This document shows positions 8,872 through 17,162 of a stretch of DNA of 64,000 nt, piece after piece (position 1 is the first letter of the stretch; each line of letters opens with the position of its first letter). A model generated the notes under the pieces. That model searched no databases. It was not told the DNA's origin and worked only from the letters and a program-made list of their open reading frames with translations. This DNA is from JAACFF01 sp963807975 (lineage in GTDB: Bacteria; Chloroflexota; Anaerolineae; Promineifilales; Promineifilaceae), in contig CAWEDV010000004.1 in the NCBI GenBank assembly GCA_963807975.1, positions 1 through 64,000 on the forward strand, in the 5' to 3' direction. A program made the translations under genes and the position numbers.

Positions 8872-9681
8872 ATGGCTCCCATAACATTCAGCCAGGCCAG
8901 TCTGCTGTCCTTCCTGGCCTGCAGACGCCGGTTTCAACTGCGGTATGTAGACAAGATTTCTTGGCCTGATCTGCGCTTTTCTGAGGAACAGCGGCAGTCG
9001 ATTGAACAAGGACAAAAACTGCACCAATCTATCGAACGCCATTTCTTAGGCCTGCGGGTTGATCAACGAGAGATCAACGACAGCAAGCTGCGTCTCTGGT
9101 GGCAGCGTTTTGAGGATAGTGTAATTCCCCTACCACCGGGGCGTGTGCTGCCAGAGCTGCGGCTGACCGTGCCAGCCGGCAATCATTTTCTGACCGGCAG
9201 ATTCGATCTGGTTAACATTACTGCGGAGAATGGGCTGCCATTTATCCACATTTACGATTGGAAAACCAGTAAACCGCTACCGTTGTCCGAACTAGAAGAG
9301 ACGTGGCAATCTAAGCTTTACCTGGCTATGCTCGCCGAAAGCGACAGTGCTCTCATGGTAGAGAATCAGGCGCTGCATCCTGGACAGATTGCGCTGACTT
9401 ACTGGTATGCCACGGATCCGCAAAACCCACGCACGATAAATTACTCTAAAGAGAAACATTCTCAAACCTGGATTGAAATACTTTCATTATTAGATGAAAT
9501 TGATTCTTGTCTGGAGGGTGGTGAATGGTCTCTTACGGATAATTGGAGTCACTGCCATTCTTGTACTTATGGAACTTACTGCGACCGATGGGAAACAGGC
9601 AGCCCTCTTAAGATGATTGCGGAAGACGAGATTGAGTACGAGTTTGATGCATTGTTCCAATTTGAACCTGATACACCTTAG
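8872..9681 (+). CDS. PD-(D/E)XK nuclease-superfamily protein (RecB/Cas4-like)
   Basis: 269 residues. The nuclease core shows GRFDLVNI (Asp) and HIYDWKTSKP (D-x-K), then QSKLYL as the Q/Y motif. Cys18 in ACRRRFQLRY and a C-terminal CHSCTYGTYC group could hold a 4Fe-4S cluster, as in Cas4, AddB and related nucleases. The N-terminal SQASLLSFLACRRRF pattern is common in stand-alone Chloroflexota and cyanobacterial PD-(D/E)XK proteins. No cas genes or helicase are adjacent, so a DNA repair or processing role is inferred and no gene name is justified. It starts 43 bases after the ATPase stop. Confidence 0.85.
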   Translation: MAPITFSQASLLSFLACRRRFQLRYVDKISWPDLRFSEEQRQSIEQGQKLHQSIERHFLGLRVDQREINDSKLRLWWQRFEDSVIPLPPGRVLPELRLTVPAGNHFLTGRFDLVNITAENGLPFIHIYDWKTSKPLPLSELEETWQSKLYLAMLAESDSALMVENQALHPGQIALTYWYATDPQNPRTINYSKEKHSQTWIEILSLLDEIDSCLEGGEWSLTDNWSHCHSCTYGTYCDRWETGSPLKMIAEDEIEYEFDALFQFEPDTP

Positions 9682-9711
9682 GTCAAGTTTTCCTTCTTAG
9701 CTATCCCGTAA

Positions 9712-10932
9712 ATGATTACAAGATCTGACCTGCATTTTATGATTAGCCCAACGGGACAGCGTCTGTTGAGTGAGGTGAGTGACCCGCCAATAAATGCGAG
9801 AAATCATCTGCAAGTGGCCTCTGATCTGCGCCAAAGGCTGGCGCCCGGCTTGGCACAGGCGGTGATTGAAACGGTGCTGCTGCGCCAGCGAGCGCTTAGT
9901 AAATTTGAGCGAGCGGCAGACATGTATTTCACACGTCCAGCGCTGGAACAGGCATCGGCGGAGGTTATCTCCCACTATCGAGCAGCAAAATACGCAGCGG
10001 CAGGCATGCAAACAATCGCCGATCTTGGCTGTGGCATTGGAGGGGATGCGCTGGCGATGGCGAAAGTGGCGCAGGTGATTGGCGTCGATTTGGATCCAGT
10101 ACGACTAGCAATGGCCAGGGAAAACGTCAGGATTTATGGCAACAGCAGTCGTTTTCTTGCCTTGGAAGCTGATTTGACGACTGTGCCCGCCCCAGCCGTT
10201 CAGGCCTTTTTCTTTGATCCGGCGCGTAGGGACAAGCACGGGAAGCGATTAAAATCGGTTGCGCGCTATGATCCTCCGCTATCAAGCGTAGATATTTGGC
10301 GCGACAAGACGGCGCATGGAGCGGTTAAGATCAGTCCCGCGGTTGATTATGCCGAACTGCCCGCAGAAGCGGGAGTAGAGTTCATCTCGGAAAAAGGGGA
10401 AGTGCGGGAAGGAGTTCTCTGGTATGGAGACCTGCGTGATGGTTCTGCGCGCCGGGCAACTCTGCTGCCAGCCAAAGAAACACTAAGCAGCGATGATTAC
10501 CCGGGAGAAACGATTGGCGCCAGAATTCCTTCCACTTACCTTTACGAACCTGATGGGGCTGTGATTCGCGCACATTTGGTCCAACAATTGGCCTGTCTTT
10601 TGGACTGTGCGCAGATTGATCCGGAAATCGCTTATCTTTCTACGGATAGGTTTGTACAAACGCCCTTTGCACGCTGCTTTAAGCTTGAAGCATGGTTTCC
10701 TTTTCAGCTTAAGAAGTTAAGGCGATATTTGCGAGAACACAATGTCGGAAGCGTGACAATAAAGAAAAGAGGGTCGCCACTTGATCCAGACCAATTACGC
10801 GTACAATTACGCTTACGGGGGGACGAGCATTGCATTTTGTTTTTGACTCACGTTATGGGCGAGCCGGCAGTTCTGATTGGAGAGGAAATCAAAAAGACGG
10901 TCAGCCTGTCCAAGACGCAAGCTGCTGACTGA
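9712..10932 (+). CDS. Class I SAM methyltransferase with THUMP-like domain
   Basis: 406 residues. Motif I IADLGCGIGGDALAM near residue 105 and VIGVDLDP (acidic ribose-binding end of strand 2) define a Rossmann methyltransferase. FFFDPARR takes the place of motif IV. The C-terminal VTIKKRGSPLDPDQLR region matches the THUMP-like domain of this family, which implies an RNA substrate, but the target is unknown. The 3' end overlaps the convergent gatB by 32 bases. Confidence 0.85.
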   Translation: MITRSDLHFMISPTGQRLLSEVSDPPINARNHLQVASDLRQRLAPGLAQAVIETVLLRQRALSKFERAADMYFTRPALEQASAEVISHYRAAKYAAAGMQTIADLGCGIGGDALAMAKVAQVIGVDLDPVRLAMARENVRIYGNSSRFLALEADLTTVPAPAVQAFFFDPARRDKHGKRLKSVARYDPPLSSVDIWRDKTAHGAVKISPAVDYAELPAEAGVEFISEKGEVREGVLWYGDLRDGSARRATLLPAKETLSSDDYPGETIGARIPSTYLYEPDGAVIRAHLVQQLACLLDCAQIDPEIAYLSTDRFVQTPFARCFKLEAWFPFQLKKLRRYLREHNVGSVTIKKRGSPLDPDQLRVQLRLRGDEHCILFLTHVMGEPAVLIGEEIKKTVSLSKTQAAD

Positions 10933-12349
10933 GCAGTTTGTTGACCAGAGCCGGATTGGCTTTGCCGCGCGTAGCACGCATCACCTGCCCCACAAACCAA
11001 CCACGTAACTGCTCCTTTCCGCCTAAATAGGCTGCCACTTGATCCTCATTGTCCTGCAAGATTTTGTCGATAATGGCTGCCAGCGCTTGCTCATCAGATA
11101 TCTGGGCCAGTCCTTTGGCCTCGACGATTTCGTTTGCGGTCTGCCCGGTCACAAACATCTCGGCTAAAACTTCTTTGGCAGTGTTGTTGTTGATGGTTTG
11201 TTTGGCAACCATGGCGCTCAACTGCACCAGGCTCTCCGGGTTCACTTTAATTTGCGCAATGTGCTGGTTGTGTTCATTCATGAGGCGGAAAAGCTCGTTG
11301 ATGATCCTGTTAGCCATGCGCTTGGGATCACCTCCGGCAGCAACGGCCGACTCATACCATTCCGCGACCTGCTGGTCTTCGGCGAGCACCTGGGCATCAT
11401 AGGCTGAAAGAGCATATTCCAGTTGGTAGCGCGCGATTTTGGCATCAGGTAACTCTGGCAGCCCTGCCTTAACCGCTTCTATCCAGGACTGATCAATTTC
11501 AAGGGGCGGCAGATCAGGCTCGGCGAAGTATCGATAATCGTCAGCTTCTTCTTTCACGCGCTGTGAAAATGTCACGCGACGTGTATCATGCCAGCCCCGG
11601 GTCTCCTGGACAACTTCACCCCCACCATCAAGAATGGCTGCCTGGCGCGCGATCTCAAAATCGGTTCCGTCGGCCAGCGAACGAAAGCTGTTGAGATTCT
11701 TGAGCTCGGTCCGGGTGCCAAATTCTATGGTGCCGACAGGTCGGATGCTGATATTGGGTTCAACTCGCAGCACCCCTTTCTCCATATCACCACTGTTGAC
11801 ATGGAGATAGCGTAATATTTGACGGATTTTGCTGCTGTAGGCTCGAGCCTCTTCACCGGAACTGATATCTGGTTCGGAAACAATTTCTAATAAGGGAACG
11901 CCGGAGCGATTGTAATCGACGAGCGATCCACCGGCCTCTAAATGGGTCAGTTTGCCGGTGTCTTCTTCCAAGTGTACGCGCCGGATGCGAATGCGCTTGG
12001 CTGCAGCGGATTCAAGTTCAATGTCCAGCCAACCATGGCGGGCCAAGGGCAGTTCATATTGGGAGATTTGATACGCTTTGGGCAAGTCAGGATAGAAATA
12101 ACTTTTGCGAGCAAAGATATTGTGGGGTTGAATTTCGCAGTTGAGGGCCAAGCCGACACGCATGGCAAAGCTAACGGCCCGTTTGTTTATTACAGGCAGC
12201 ATTCCGGGCATTCCCAAACAGACAGGGCAAACGGCGGTGTTGGGAGAGGCTTCAACGCTGTCAACGACCCGACAGCCGCAGAACATCTTGGATTGTGTCA
12301 TTAACTCGGCATGGATTTCCAATCCGATTACCGCTTCGAATTTGGCCAT
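10901..12349 (-). CDS. gatB: Asp/Glu-tRNA amidotransferase subunit B
   Basis: 482 residues, normal length for GatB, which phosphorylates the mischarged Glu or Asp on tRNA before amidation by GatA. The start AKFEAVIGLEIHAEL, the CVCLGMPG-like segment (CPVCLGMPGMLPV), YFYPDLPKAYQISQYE and YRYFAEPDLPPL are diagnostic. The C-terminal YqeY-like tRNA-binding tail ends MRATRGKANPALV. It lies about 2.3 kb downstream of gatA on the same strand, separated by two carbohydrate-related genes, so the gat operon is interrupted. Confidence 0.97.
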   Translation of the reverse strand: MAKFEAVIGLEIHAELMTQSKMFCGCRVVDSVEASPNTAVCPVCLGMPGMLPVINKRAVSFAMRVGLALNCEIQPHNIFARKSYFYPDLPKAYQISQYELPLARHGWLDIELESAAAKRIRIRRVHLEEDTGKLTHLEAGGSLVDYNRSGVPLLEIVSEPDISSGEEARAYSSKIRQILRYLHVNSGDMEKGVLRVEPNISIRPVGTIEFGTRTELKNLNSFRSLADGTDFEIARQAAILDGGGEVVQETRGWHDTRRVTFSQRVKEEADDYRYFAEPDLPPLEIDQSWIEAVKAGLPELPDAKIARYQLEYALSAYDAQVLAEDQQVAEWYESAVAAGGDPKRMANRIINELFRLMNEHNQHIAQIKVNPESLVQLSAMVAKQTINNNTAKEVLAEMFVTGQTANEIVEAKGLAQISDEQALAAIIDKILQDNEDQVAAYLGGKEQLRGWFVGQVMRATRGKANPALVNKLLSQQLASWTG

Positions 12350-12425
12350 AATCTCTTACCCAATTTTGCGTATTATGTGTCTTTGGTCCTAAGCGCGCAC
12401 ATGAGCGCATGTCCGATAAGCGAGC

Positions 12426-13631
12426 TTATTTGGCAAGGGCACTGTTGTATAGCTCGACCATCTTCTTCACCTGGCTGGGCCAGCTGTAGTCATCCAGGGC
12501 ATATTGGGCGGCAAAAACACCTTTTGTCTGTTTGCTGCCTTCATTTAGTTCGGCGATGATAGCCTGGGCCAATGCTTGATGATCTTCCATGGGCACCAAG
12601 GCGCCAACCTGATCATTGATGAAATCAGGCAGCCCACCCGCATTGGTGGCCACAACAGGTGTACCACAAGCCAAGGCCTCGACAGCCACCAAGCCAAATG
12701 GCTCTATACGTGATGGAACAATGGATACATTGGCGGCATTGTAAACCTGGGCCACGGTGGGTTGTGGTTGGTGACCCAGAAAATGCACGCCCGTCAAACC
12801 CAGTTGATCCCTTAAATCGTGCATCTCTTGCCATAACTGCCCGTGTCCAACCAGCACGGTTTGTACACCTGGCACGGCCTGCTCATAAATGGCTGCCGCC
12901 TTTAACAAAACGTCAATGCCCTTAAAGTCGGTGAATTTGCCCACAAAGCTGACCAAGGGGCCATTGGTGGCCTCGATGTCAAACAGGGGAAGAACGGCCG
13001 CTTTTGTCGCCTCGGGAATCACCTTGAAAATATCAAGATCGAAGCCATTGGCGATTAGATGGACCTTCTCGGGTGCAACACCATAGGTCTTGAGCGTATC
13101 ATTCATCACTTGATGAGATATTGCGATGAGACCATCGGCCTTTTCGGCAGCGGTGAGCGCCATGTCACGATAGCGGGGGCCGTTGGCATAACCCATCAGA
13201 TCAGTCCCGTGAACGCTGATCACATAGGGCAGGCCGGTTTCTGACGCGACATATGGCGTAATCCATACGTGATGGGCGTGAATGATGTCAGGCTGAAAAT
13301 CTACAATGGCCTGGCTGATATGCTTTCGCCACAGGTCCACATAGGCCATCATTTGTTCGTCAGCCAATTCGTAGAAGGTCAACACACTACGCGGATGGGT
13401 CGTGAAACAGGGGAAATTGAAATCCGCTTCCGCTTCATTTTCGTTCTCGCCATCACTGAAGAGAATGGTTTGCGTCGGAAACGGATAGGCGTCGGGCGGC
13501 ACCGGAAGATGATCCGGAACAATGACCAGTACTTCGTGGCCAAGACGTCCCAACTCCTGGGCTACATTTAAGGTGTAGATCCCACTTCCTGATCCCTGCA
13601 ACGGGAAATGATTGGGCATCAATATTTTCAT
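12426..13631 (-). CDS. GT4-family glycosyltransferase
   Basis: 401-residue retaining glycosyltransferase with GT-B fold. The N-terminal domain begins MKILMPNHFPLQGSGSGIYT, the acceptor-side loop. The C-terminal nucleotide-sugar domain carries EPFGLVAVE (the E-x7-E motif) followed by ALACGTPVVATNAGGLPD. DIIHAHHVW and VISVHGTDLMGY are usual GT4 segments. It is probably involved in glycolipid, glycogen or surface-glycan synthesis, but the substrates are unknown. A GGAGGAACC ribosome site precedes the ATG at 13631. It is likely co-transcribed with the nucleotidyltransferase-like gene 25 bases upstream. Confidence 0.93.
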   Translation of the reverse strand: MKILMPNHFPLQGSGSGIYTLNVAQELGRLGHEVLVIVPDHLPVPPDAYPFPTQTILFSDGENENEAEADFNFPCFTTHPRSVLTFYELADEQMMAYVDLWRKHISQAIVDFQPDIIHAHHVWITPYVASETGLPYVISVHGTDLMGYANGPRYRDMALTAAEKADGLIAISHQVMNDTLKTYGVAPEKVHLIANGFDLDIFKVIPEATKAAVLPLFDIEATNGPLVSFVGKFTDFKGIDVLLKAAAIYEQAVPGVQTVLVGHGQLWQEMHDLRDQLGLTGVHFLGHQPQPTVAQVYNAANVSIVPSRIEPFGLVAVEALACGTPVVATNAGGLPDFINDQVGALVPMEDHQALAQAIIAELNEGSKQTKGVFAAQYALDDYSWPSQVKKMVELYNSALAK

Positions 13632-13656
13632 GGTTCCTCCTACGGGCTATCAAAGA

Positions 13657-14649
13657 TCAAACAGCGTCTGAAATCTGCTTGTTTTCAATCGTAATATGAG
13701 CCTTATCACCTGCGATGAGGGTACTTCTCCGTCCGAAGATAGCAGCATCGTCACCGATCAATGAATTCTCCAGGATGGCGTCGGATACTAGGGTTCCTTT
13801 ACCAACAAGGCTGTTGCAAACGATACTATTGCGGATTGTGGCATTGGCCTCTAAATTTACAAAAGGACCGATGACGGAGTTCTCAATGACCGCCGTTTCG
13901 TGCAAGTAGACGGGTGGCAGCACAGTGAAATCCTCAGCGTAGCTGCGCTCAATAGCATCTTGTGATCCATAATTCAAACGCAGCAAGCGGGCATTGGCAT
14001 ATAGCATGCTGTCTGGCGATCGCGTATCCAGACAGTAAGCAGTCCTTTGGGATAAAACGTGGGGGGCAAACGCCTGCAAGGTCGACAAGATGGTTCTTAT
14101 GCCCTGAACTGGACCGTTTTCTGACATCTCTAAGGCACGAACAACGTCGGTTCCTCGCTCAAACCAGCAGGCACCTGCCCAACGGACGACAAGCTCCCCA
14201 GTTTCCGTAACCCGGCCCAAGCTGTCGATTCTTAGCTCTTCTGCTTCGATATTATCTTGCTCCGATTGTACGAGACAGGAGGCTGCTGCTGAGTATCCGG
14301 TCAGGCTCTGATAGTTCGCCTCGGATATATAGTTACCGGAAATGAATAAGAGAGGCTGTGCATCCAAAAGGTTTTGACATTCATTTAAGGCCTCAACTGG
14401 ATTTGCCGCATTTCGAGCAAGAACCATGCGCGAAGTGAGATCCGGCAAATGGTCTCCAACCCATTTTTGCACCTGTTCCTCACCACTGCTTACGATTAAG
14501 ATCAACTGGTTAAATGGAAGATCGAGAATATGAACAAGGATATGACCCAGGACAGTGCTGCTGGCGATGTGGCGCAAAGGGTAAGGAGTCCCGTTGTGCT
14601 CGTTTTTGAGACCGGTGAACGATATGATGATGTTCAAATTCTTCTCCAT
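13657..14649 (-). CDS. Degenerate nucleotidyltransferase with left-handed beta-helix repeats
   Basis: About 330 residues from the ATG at 14649. Upstream in-frame codons overlap gatA and were not used. The N-terminal half has the layout of sugar-phosphate nucleotidyltransferases but lacks the Gly-rich GxGTRL signature and the following Lys: after NIIISFTG it reads LKNEHNGTPYPLRHI. The C-terminal part has hexapeptide repeats (AVIENSVIGPFVNLEANATIRNSI and following), forming a left-handed helix as in GlmU or GlgC. It may be a regulatory or acyltransferase-like relative without nucleotidyl transfer. It lies 13 bases after gatA and directly before the GT4 gene. Confidence 0.72.
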   Translation of the reverse strand: MEKNLNIIISFTGLKNEHNGTPYPLRHIASSTVLGHILVHILDLPFNQLILIVSSGEEQVQKWVGDHLPDLTSRMVLARNAANPVEALNECQNLLDAQPLLFISGNYISEANYQSLTGYSAAASCLVQSEQDNIEAEELRIDSLGRVTETGELVVRWAGACWFERGTDVVRALEMSENGPVQGIRTILSTLQAFAPHVLSQRTAYCLDTRSPDSMLYANARLLRLNYGSQDAIERSYAEDFTVLPPVYLHETAVIENSVIGPFVNLEANATIRNSIVCNSLVGKGTLVSDAILENSLIGDDAAIFGRRSTLIAGDKAHITIENKQISDAV

Positions 14650-14662
14650 GGCTGGTAACACA

Positions 14663-16150
14663 CTACTGCCCGGCGTCCACTGCAAGAGATGGTGATGCCT
14701 TGTGCCATGCGGTTGCTTGCTCGTAGGCATAGGCCGCATTTAGAATGGTCGCTTCTTGCAGCGTATTGCCAATTAGCTGCAGCCCGATGGGCAATCCCTC
14801 AGAATCAAAACCACAAGGCAGAGATAGACCACAGCTTGCGCTTAGATTGACTGATAAAGTAAATATATCAGCCAGGTACATACTCAGGGGGTCGTCGATG
14901 CGGTCGCCAATATTAAATGCAGTCGTGGGGCTGGTCGGACAGGCAATAATATCGACCTGCTGAAATGCGTTTAGGAAGTCCTGCTTTATTAAAGAGCGCA
15001 CTTTCAAGGCGCGTCCATAATATTCGTCATAATAGCCGGCGCTCAAGGCATATGTACCGAGCATGATGCGGCGCTTCACTTCTGGACCAAACAAGGAACG
15101 CGTCTTTTTAACAGAATTGATCATATCAATTCCCTTTAAGCGTGGGCCATAGCGAATTCCATCATAGCGGGCCAAATTGGCGCTCGCTTCGGCTGGTGCG
15201 ATTAGATAGTAGACTGGCAGGGCATACTTGGTATGGGGCAAAGAAATCTCGACGATTTCGGCACCCAACTGCTGTAACTGGGCAATGGCATCGTTTACAG
15301 CCGATTCAACGGCAGGCTCAATACCTTCGATGAAGTACTCTTTGGGCACACCAATGCGCAGTCCCTTGACTTCTCCGGTCAAAGCAGCATGATATTCGGG
15401 TACGGGCACATTGAGCGACGTGCTGTCCCGCCGATCATAGCCAGCGATGGCTTGAAACATAGCCGTACAGTCGGATACGGTACGGCCAAAGGTTCCAACT
15501 TGGTCCAGGCTGGAGGCAAAGGCGATCACACCCCATCGGGAGACACGGCCGTAAGTGGGACGAAGTCCAACGTTTCCGCAGAAAGAAGCAGGCTGCCGCA
15601 CGCTGCCCCCTGTGTCCGTTCCCAGCGCTCCAAATGCCAGTCCCGCAGAAACGGCAGCCGCGCTGCCCCCACTGCTGCCCCCCGGCACCTTCTGCAAATT
15701 CCAGGGATTGCTGGTAACGACATAAGCCGAGTTTTCTGTCGACGAACCCATGGCGAATTCATCGGTATTTGTCTTGCCAAGCAGGACAGCGCCGGCTTCG
15801 CGCAATCTTTCTACGACAAAGGCGCTGTATGGCGGCACAAAGCGTTCCAAAATCTTGCTGCCGGCGGTGGTTCGAACGCCCTGGGTGCAAATCATATCTT
15901 TGATCGCGACAGGTATACCCAGCAGCAGCGCCTCATGACCTTGGGCCAGTAAGGTATCAGCCTGGGCTGCTTGTTCAAGCGCCAATTCATCAGTAATGGT
16001 CAAATAGCTCTTGACGGAGTTATCCAAAGAAACGATGCGATCGAGCATGCCTTGTGTTAAGGCAACGCTGCTAATATCACCACGCCGCAATGCATCACGT
16101 ACCTCAATTAAGGTCAGGTTTGAAAAGTCCATATTTGTAATTTTTGCCAA
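14663..16150 (-). CDS. gatA: Asp/Glu-tRNA amidotransferase subunit A
   Basis: 495 residues, full length. This amidase-signature glutaminase releases ammonia for tRNA amidation in the GatCAB complex. Catalytic Lys is in IPVAIKDMICTQG, the cis-Ser in VPGGSSGGSAAA and the nucleophile Ser in GTDTGGSVRQPA. The start MAKITNMDFSNLTL gives two candidate Met codons. The one at 16150 is the longer. It follows gatC after 94 bases and precedes the nucleotidyltransferase-like gene by 13 bases. Confidence 0.97.
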   Translation of the reverse strand: MAKITNMDFSNLTLIEVRDALRRGDISSVALTQGMLDRIVSLDNSVKSYLTITDELALEQAAQADTLLAQGHEALLLGIPVAIKDMICTQGVRTTAGSKILERFVPPYSAFVVERLREAGAVLLGKTNTDEFAMGSSTENSAYVVTSNPWNLQKVPGGSSGGSAAAVSAGLAFGALGTDTGGSVRQPASFCGNVGLRPTYGRVSRWGVIAFASSLDQVGTFGRTVSDCTAMFQAIAGYDRRDSTSLNVPVPEYHAALTGEVKGLRIGVPKEYFIEGIEPAVESAVNDAIAQLQQLGAEIVEISLPHTKYALPVYYLIAPAEASANLARYDGIRYGPRLKGIDMINSVKKTRSLFGPEVKRRIMLGTYALSAGYYDEYYGRALKVRSLIKQDFLNAFQQVDIIACPTSPTTAFNIGDRIDDPLSMYLADIFTLSVNLSASCGLSLPCGFDSEGLPIGLQLIGNTLQEATILNAAYAYEQATAWHKASPSLAVDAGQ

Positions 16151-16244
16151 TCTGAAGAGCCCAATTCGCTATTAATGAATGCTGCAATTAAAGAAAAGCA
16201 GGGCTCTTGGCCCTGGAAGGAAATGCTGACTATGGCCTCCCGTC

Positions 16245-16535
16245 CTACTCCTCAAGAACGGACTGAATGAGAAACTGATCTTGCTGCTGACGTGCCGAAT
16301 TATAGAGCACATCTCCGATATCGAGACCAGGTTCTATGACATCTTCACGCAGTACGTTTTCGCGAGCAACCGCATGCACGGTGGGCGAAATACCCTTAAG
16401 GTCCAGCTTGTCGAGCACAGCCGCGTAATCTAAAATAGCCGATAGCTGGCGCTGATACTCTTCGGTTTCCTCGGCGGTCAACGCCAGCCGAGCCAAATGG
16501 GCTATTTTCTCAGTATCTTGTTTCGTTAGTGACAT
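16245..16535 (-). CDS. gatC: Asp/Glu-tRNA amidotransferase subunit C
   Basis: 96 residues, standard GatC length. GatC wraps around GatA and GatB and stabilises the amidotransferase. LTKQDTEKIAHLARLALT at the start, the YQRQLSAILDYAAVLDKLD helix and the late HAVARENVLREDVI match the family. It is 14 bases downstream of def and 94 bases upstream of gatA on the same strand. The gap contains no clear terminator. Confidence 0.95.
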   Translation of the reverse strand: MSLTKQDTEKIAHLARLALTAEETEEYQRQLSAILDYAAVLDKLDLKGISPTVHAVARENVLREDVIEPGLDIGDVLYNSARQQQDQFLIQSVLEE

Positions 16536-16549
16536 AGAGTTCTTCGAAC

Positions 16550-17104
16550 CTATTCCTCTTCTTCTGCTGCGCGCTGAATGGCCTCGAATTCTTCCTCAGT
16601 CCAGAAATTATCCTGGTCAGTGAGACGGTCGATATAGAGCACGCCGTTCAAGTGATCAATTTCATGCTGAAAAATGCGCGCCGTCCAGCCGTTCAGACGC
16701 AGCTTGATTTTCTTGCCATGCCGATCCTGGGCACGTACGCGTATGGATTCATAGCGCTCGACTTCTCCAAGATAGCCGGGAATTGAAAGGCAGCCCTCAA
16801 TACCATCGACCACTGACCGTGATGTCCAGACGATTTCTGGATTTGCTATCACATAGAGTTCACGTGAGGTTTCAATTTCGTTGCCATCCTCGTCAAGTTC
16901 GGGCAATGTTTCGATCACTGTCAGTTTGATGGAACGGCCGATTTGGGGCGCCGCTAGACCGACACCAGGAGCCTCGCGCATGGTTTCGATCATGTCATCT
17001 ATCAACCGTTGAAGCTGGTCATCAAATTGGGCAACAGGCTGGGTACGGCTGCGCAAGATTTTTCTGGGAAGTGTTACAATGTCTAGTAAGGTCATCGCGA
17101 TCAA
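16550..17104 (-). CDS. def: Peptide deformylase
   Basis: 184 residues. It removes the formyl group from nascent N-terminal Met. The three family motifs are complete: GVGLAAPQIG (motif I), EGCLSIPG with the metal Cys (motif II) and QHEIDHLNG with the HExxH-type ligands (motif III). A Met three codons in (TLLDIV) could also be the start. A short acidic tail, ending in Glu repeats, extends past the core. It heads the def-gatC-gatA run. Confidence 0.96.
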   Translation of the reverse strand: MIAMTLLDIVTLPRKILRSRTQPVAQFDDQLQRLIDDMIETMREAPGVGLAAPQIGRSIKLTVIETLPELDEDGNEIETSRELYVIANPEIVWTSRSVVDGIEGCLSIPGYLGEVERYESIRVRAQDRHGKKIKLRLNGWTARIFQHEIDHLNGVLYIDRLTDQDNFWTEEEFEAIQRAAEEEE

Positions 17105-17162
17105 TCAGTGTATCTAGTTTGTTTGCTTGTTAGTAATGGACTTGATCGTAAAGCGAAAACCG

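Noticed and set aside
8872..9681. Cas4 and a CRISPR system
   Set aside because: The Cys pattern resembles Cas4, but there are no other cas genes and no repeat-spacer array in the window.
14650..14739. Longer N-terminus for the nucleotidyltransferase-like protein
   Set aside because: The extra residues overlap gatA coding sequence and show no homology. The ATG at 14649 gives the natural start.
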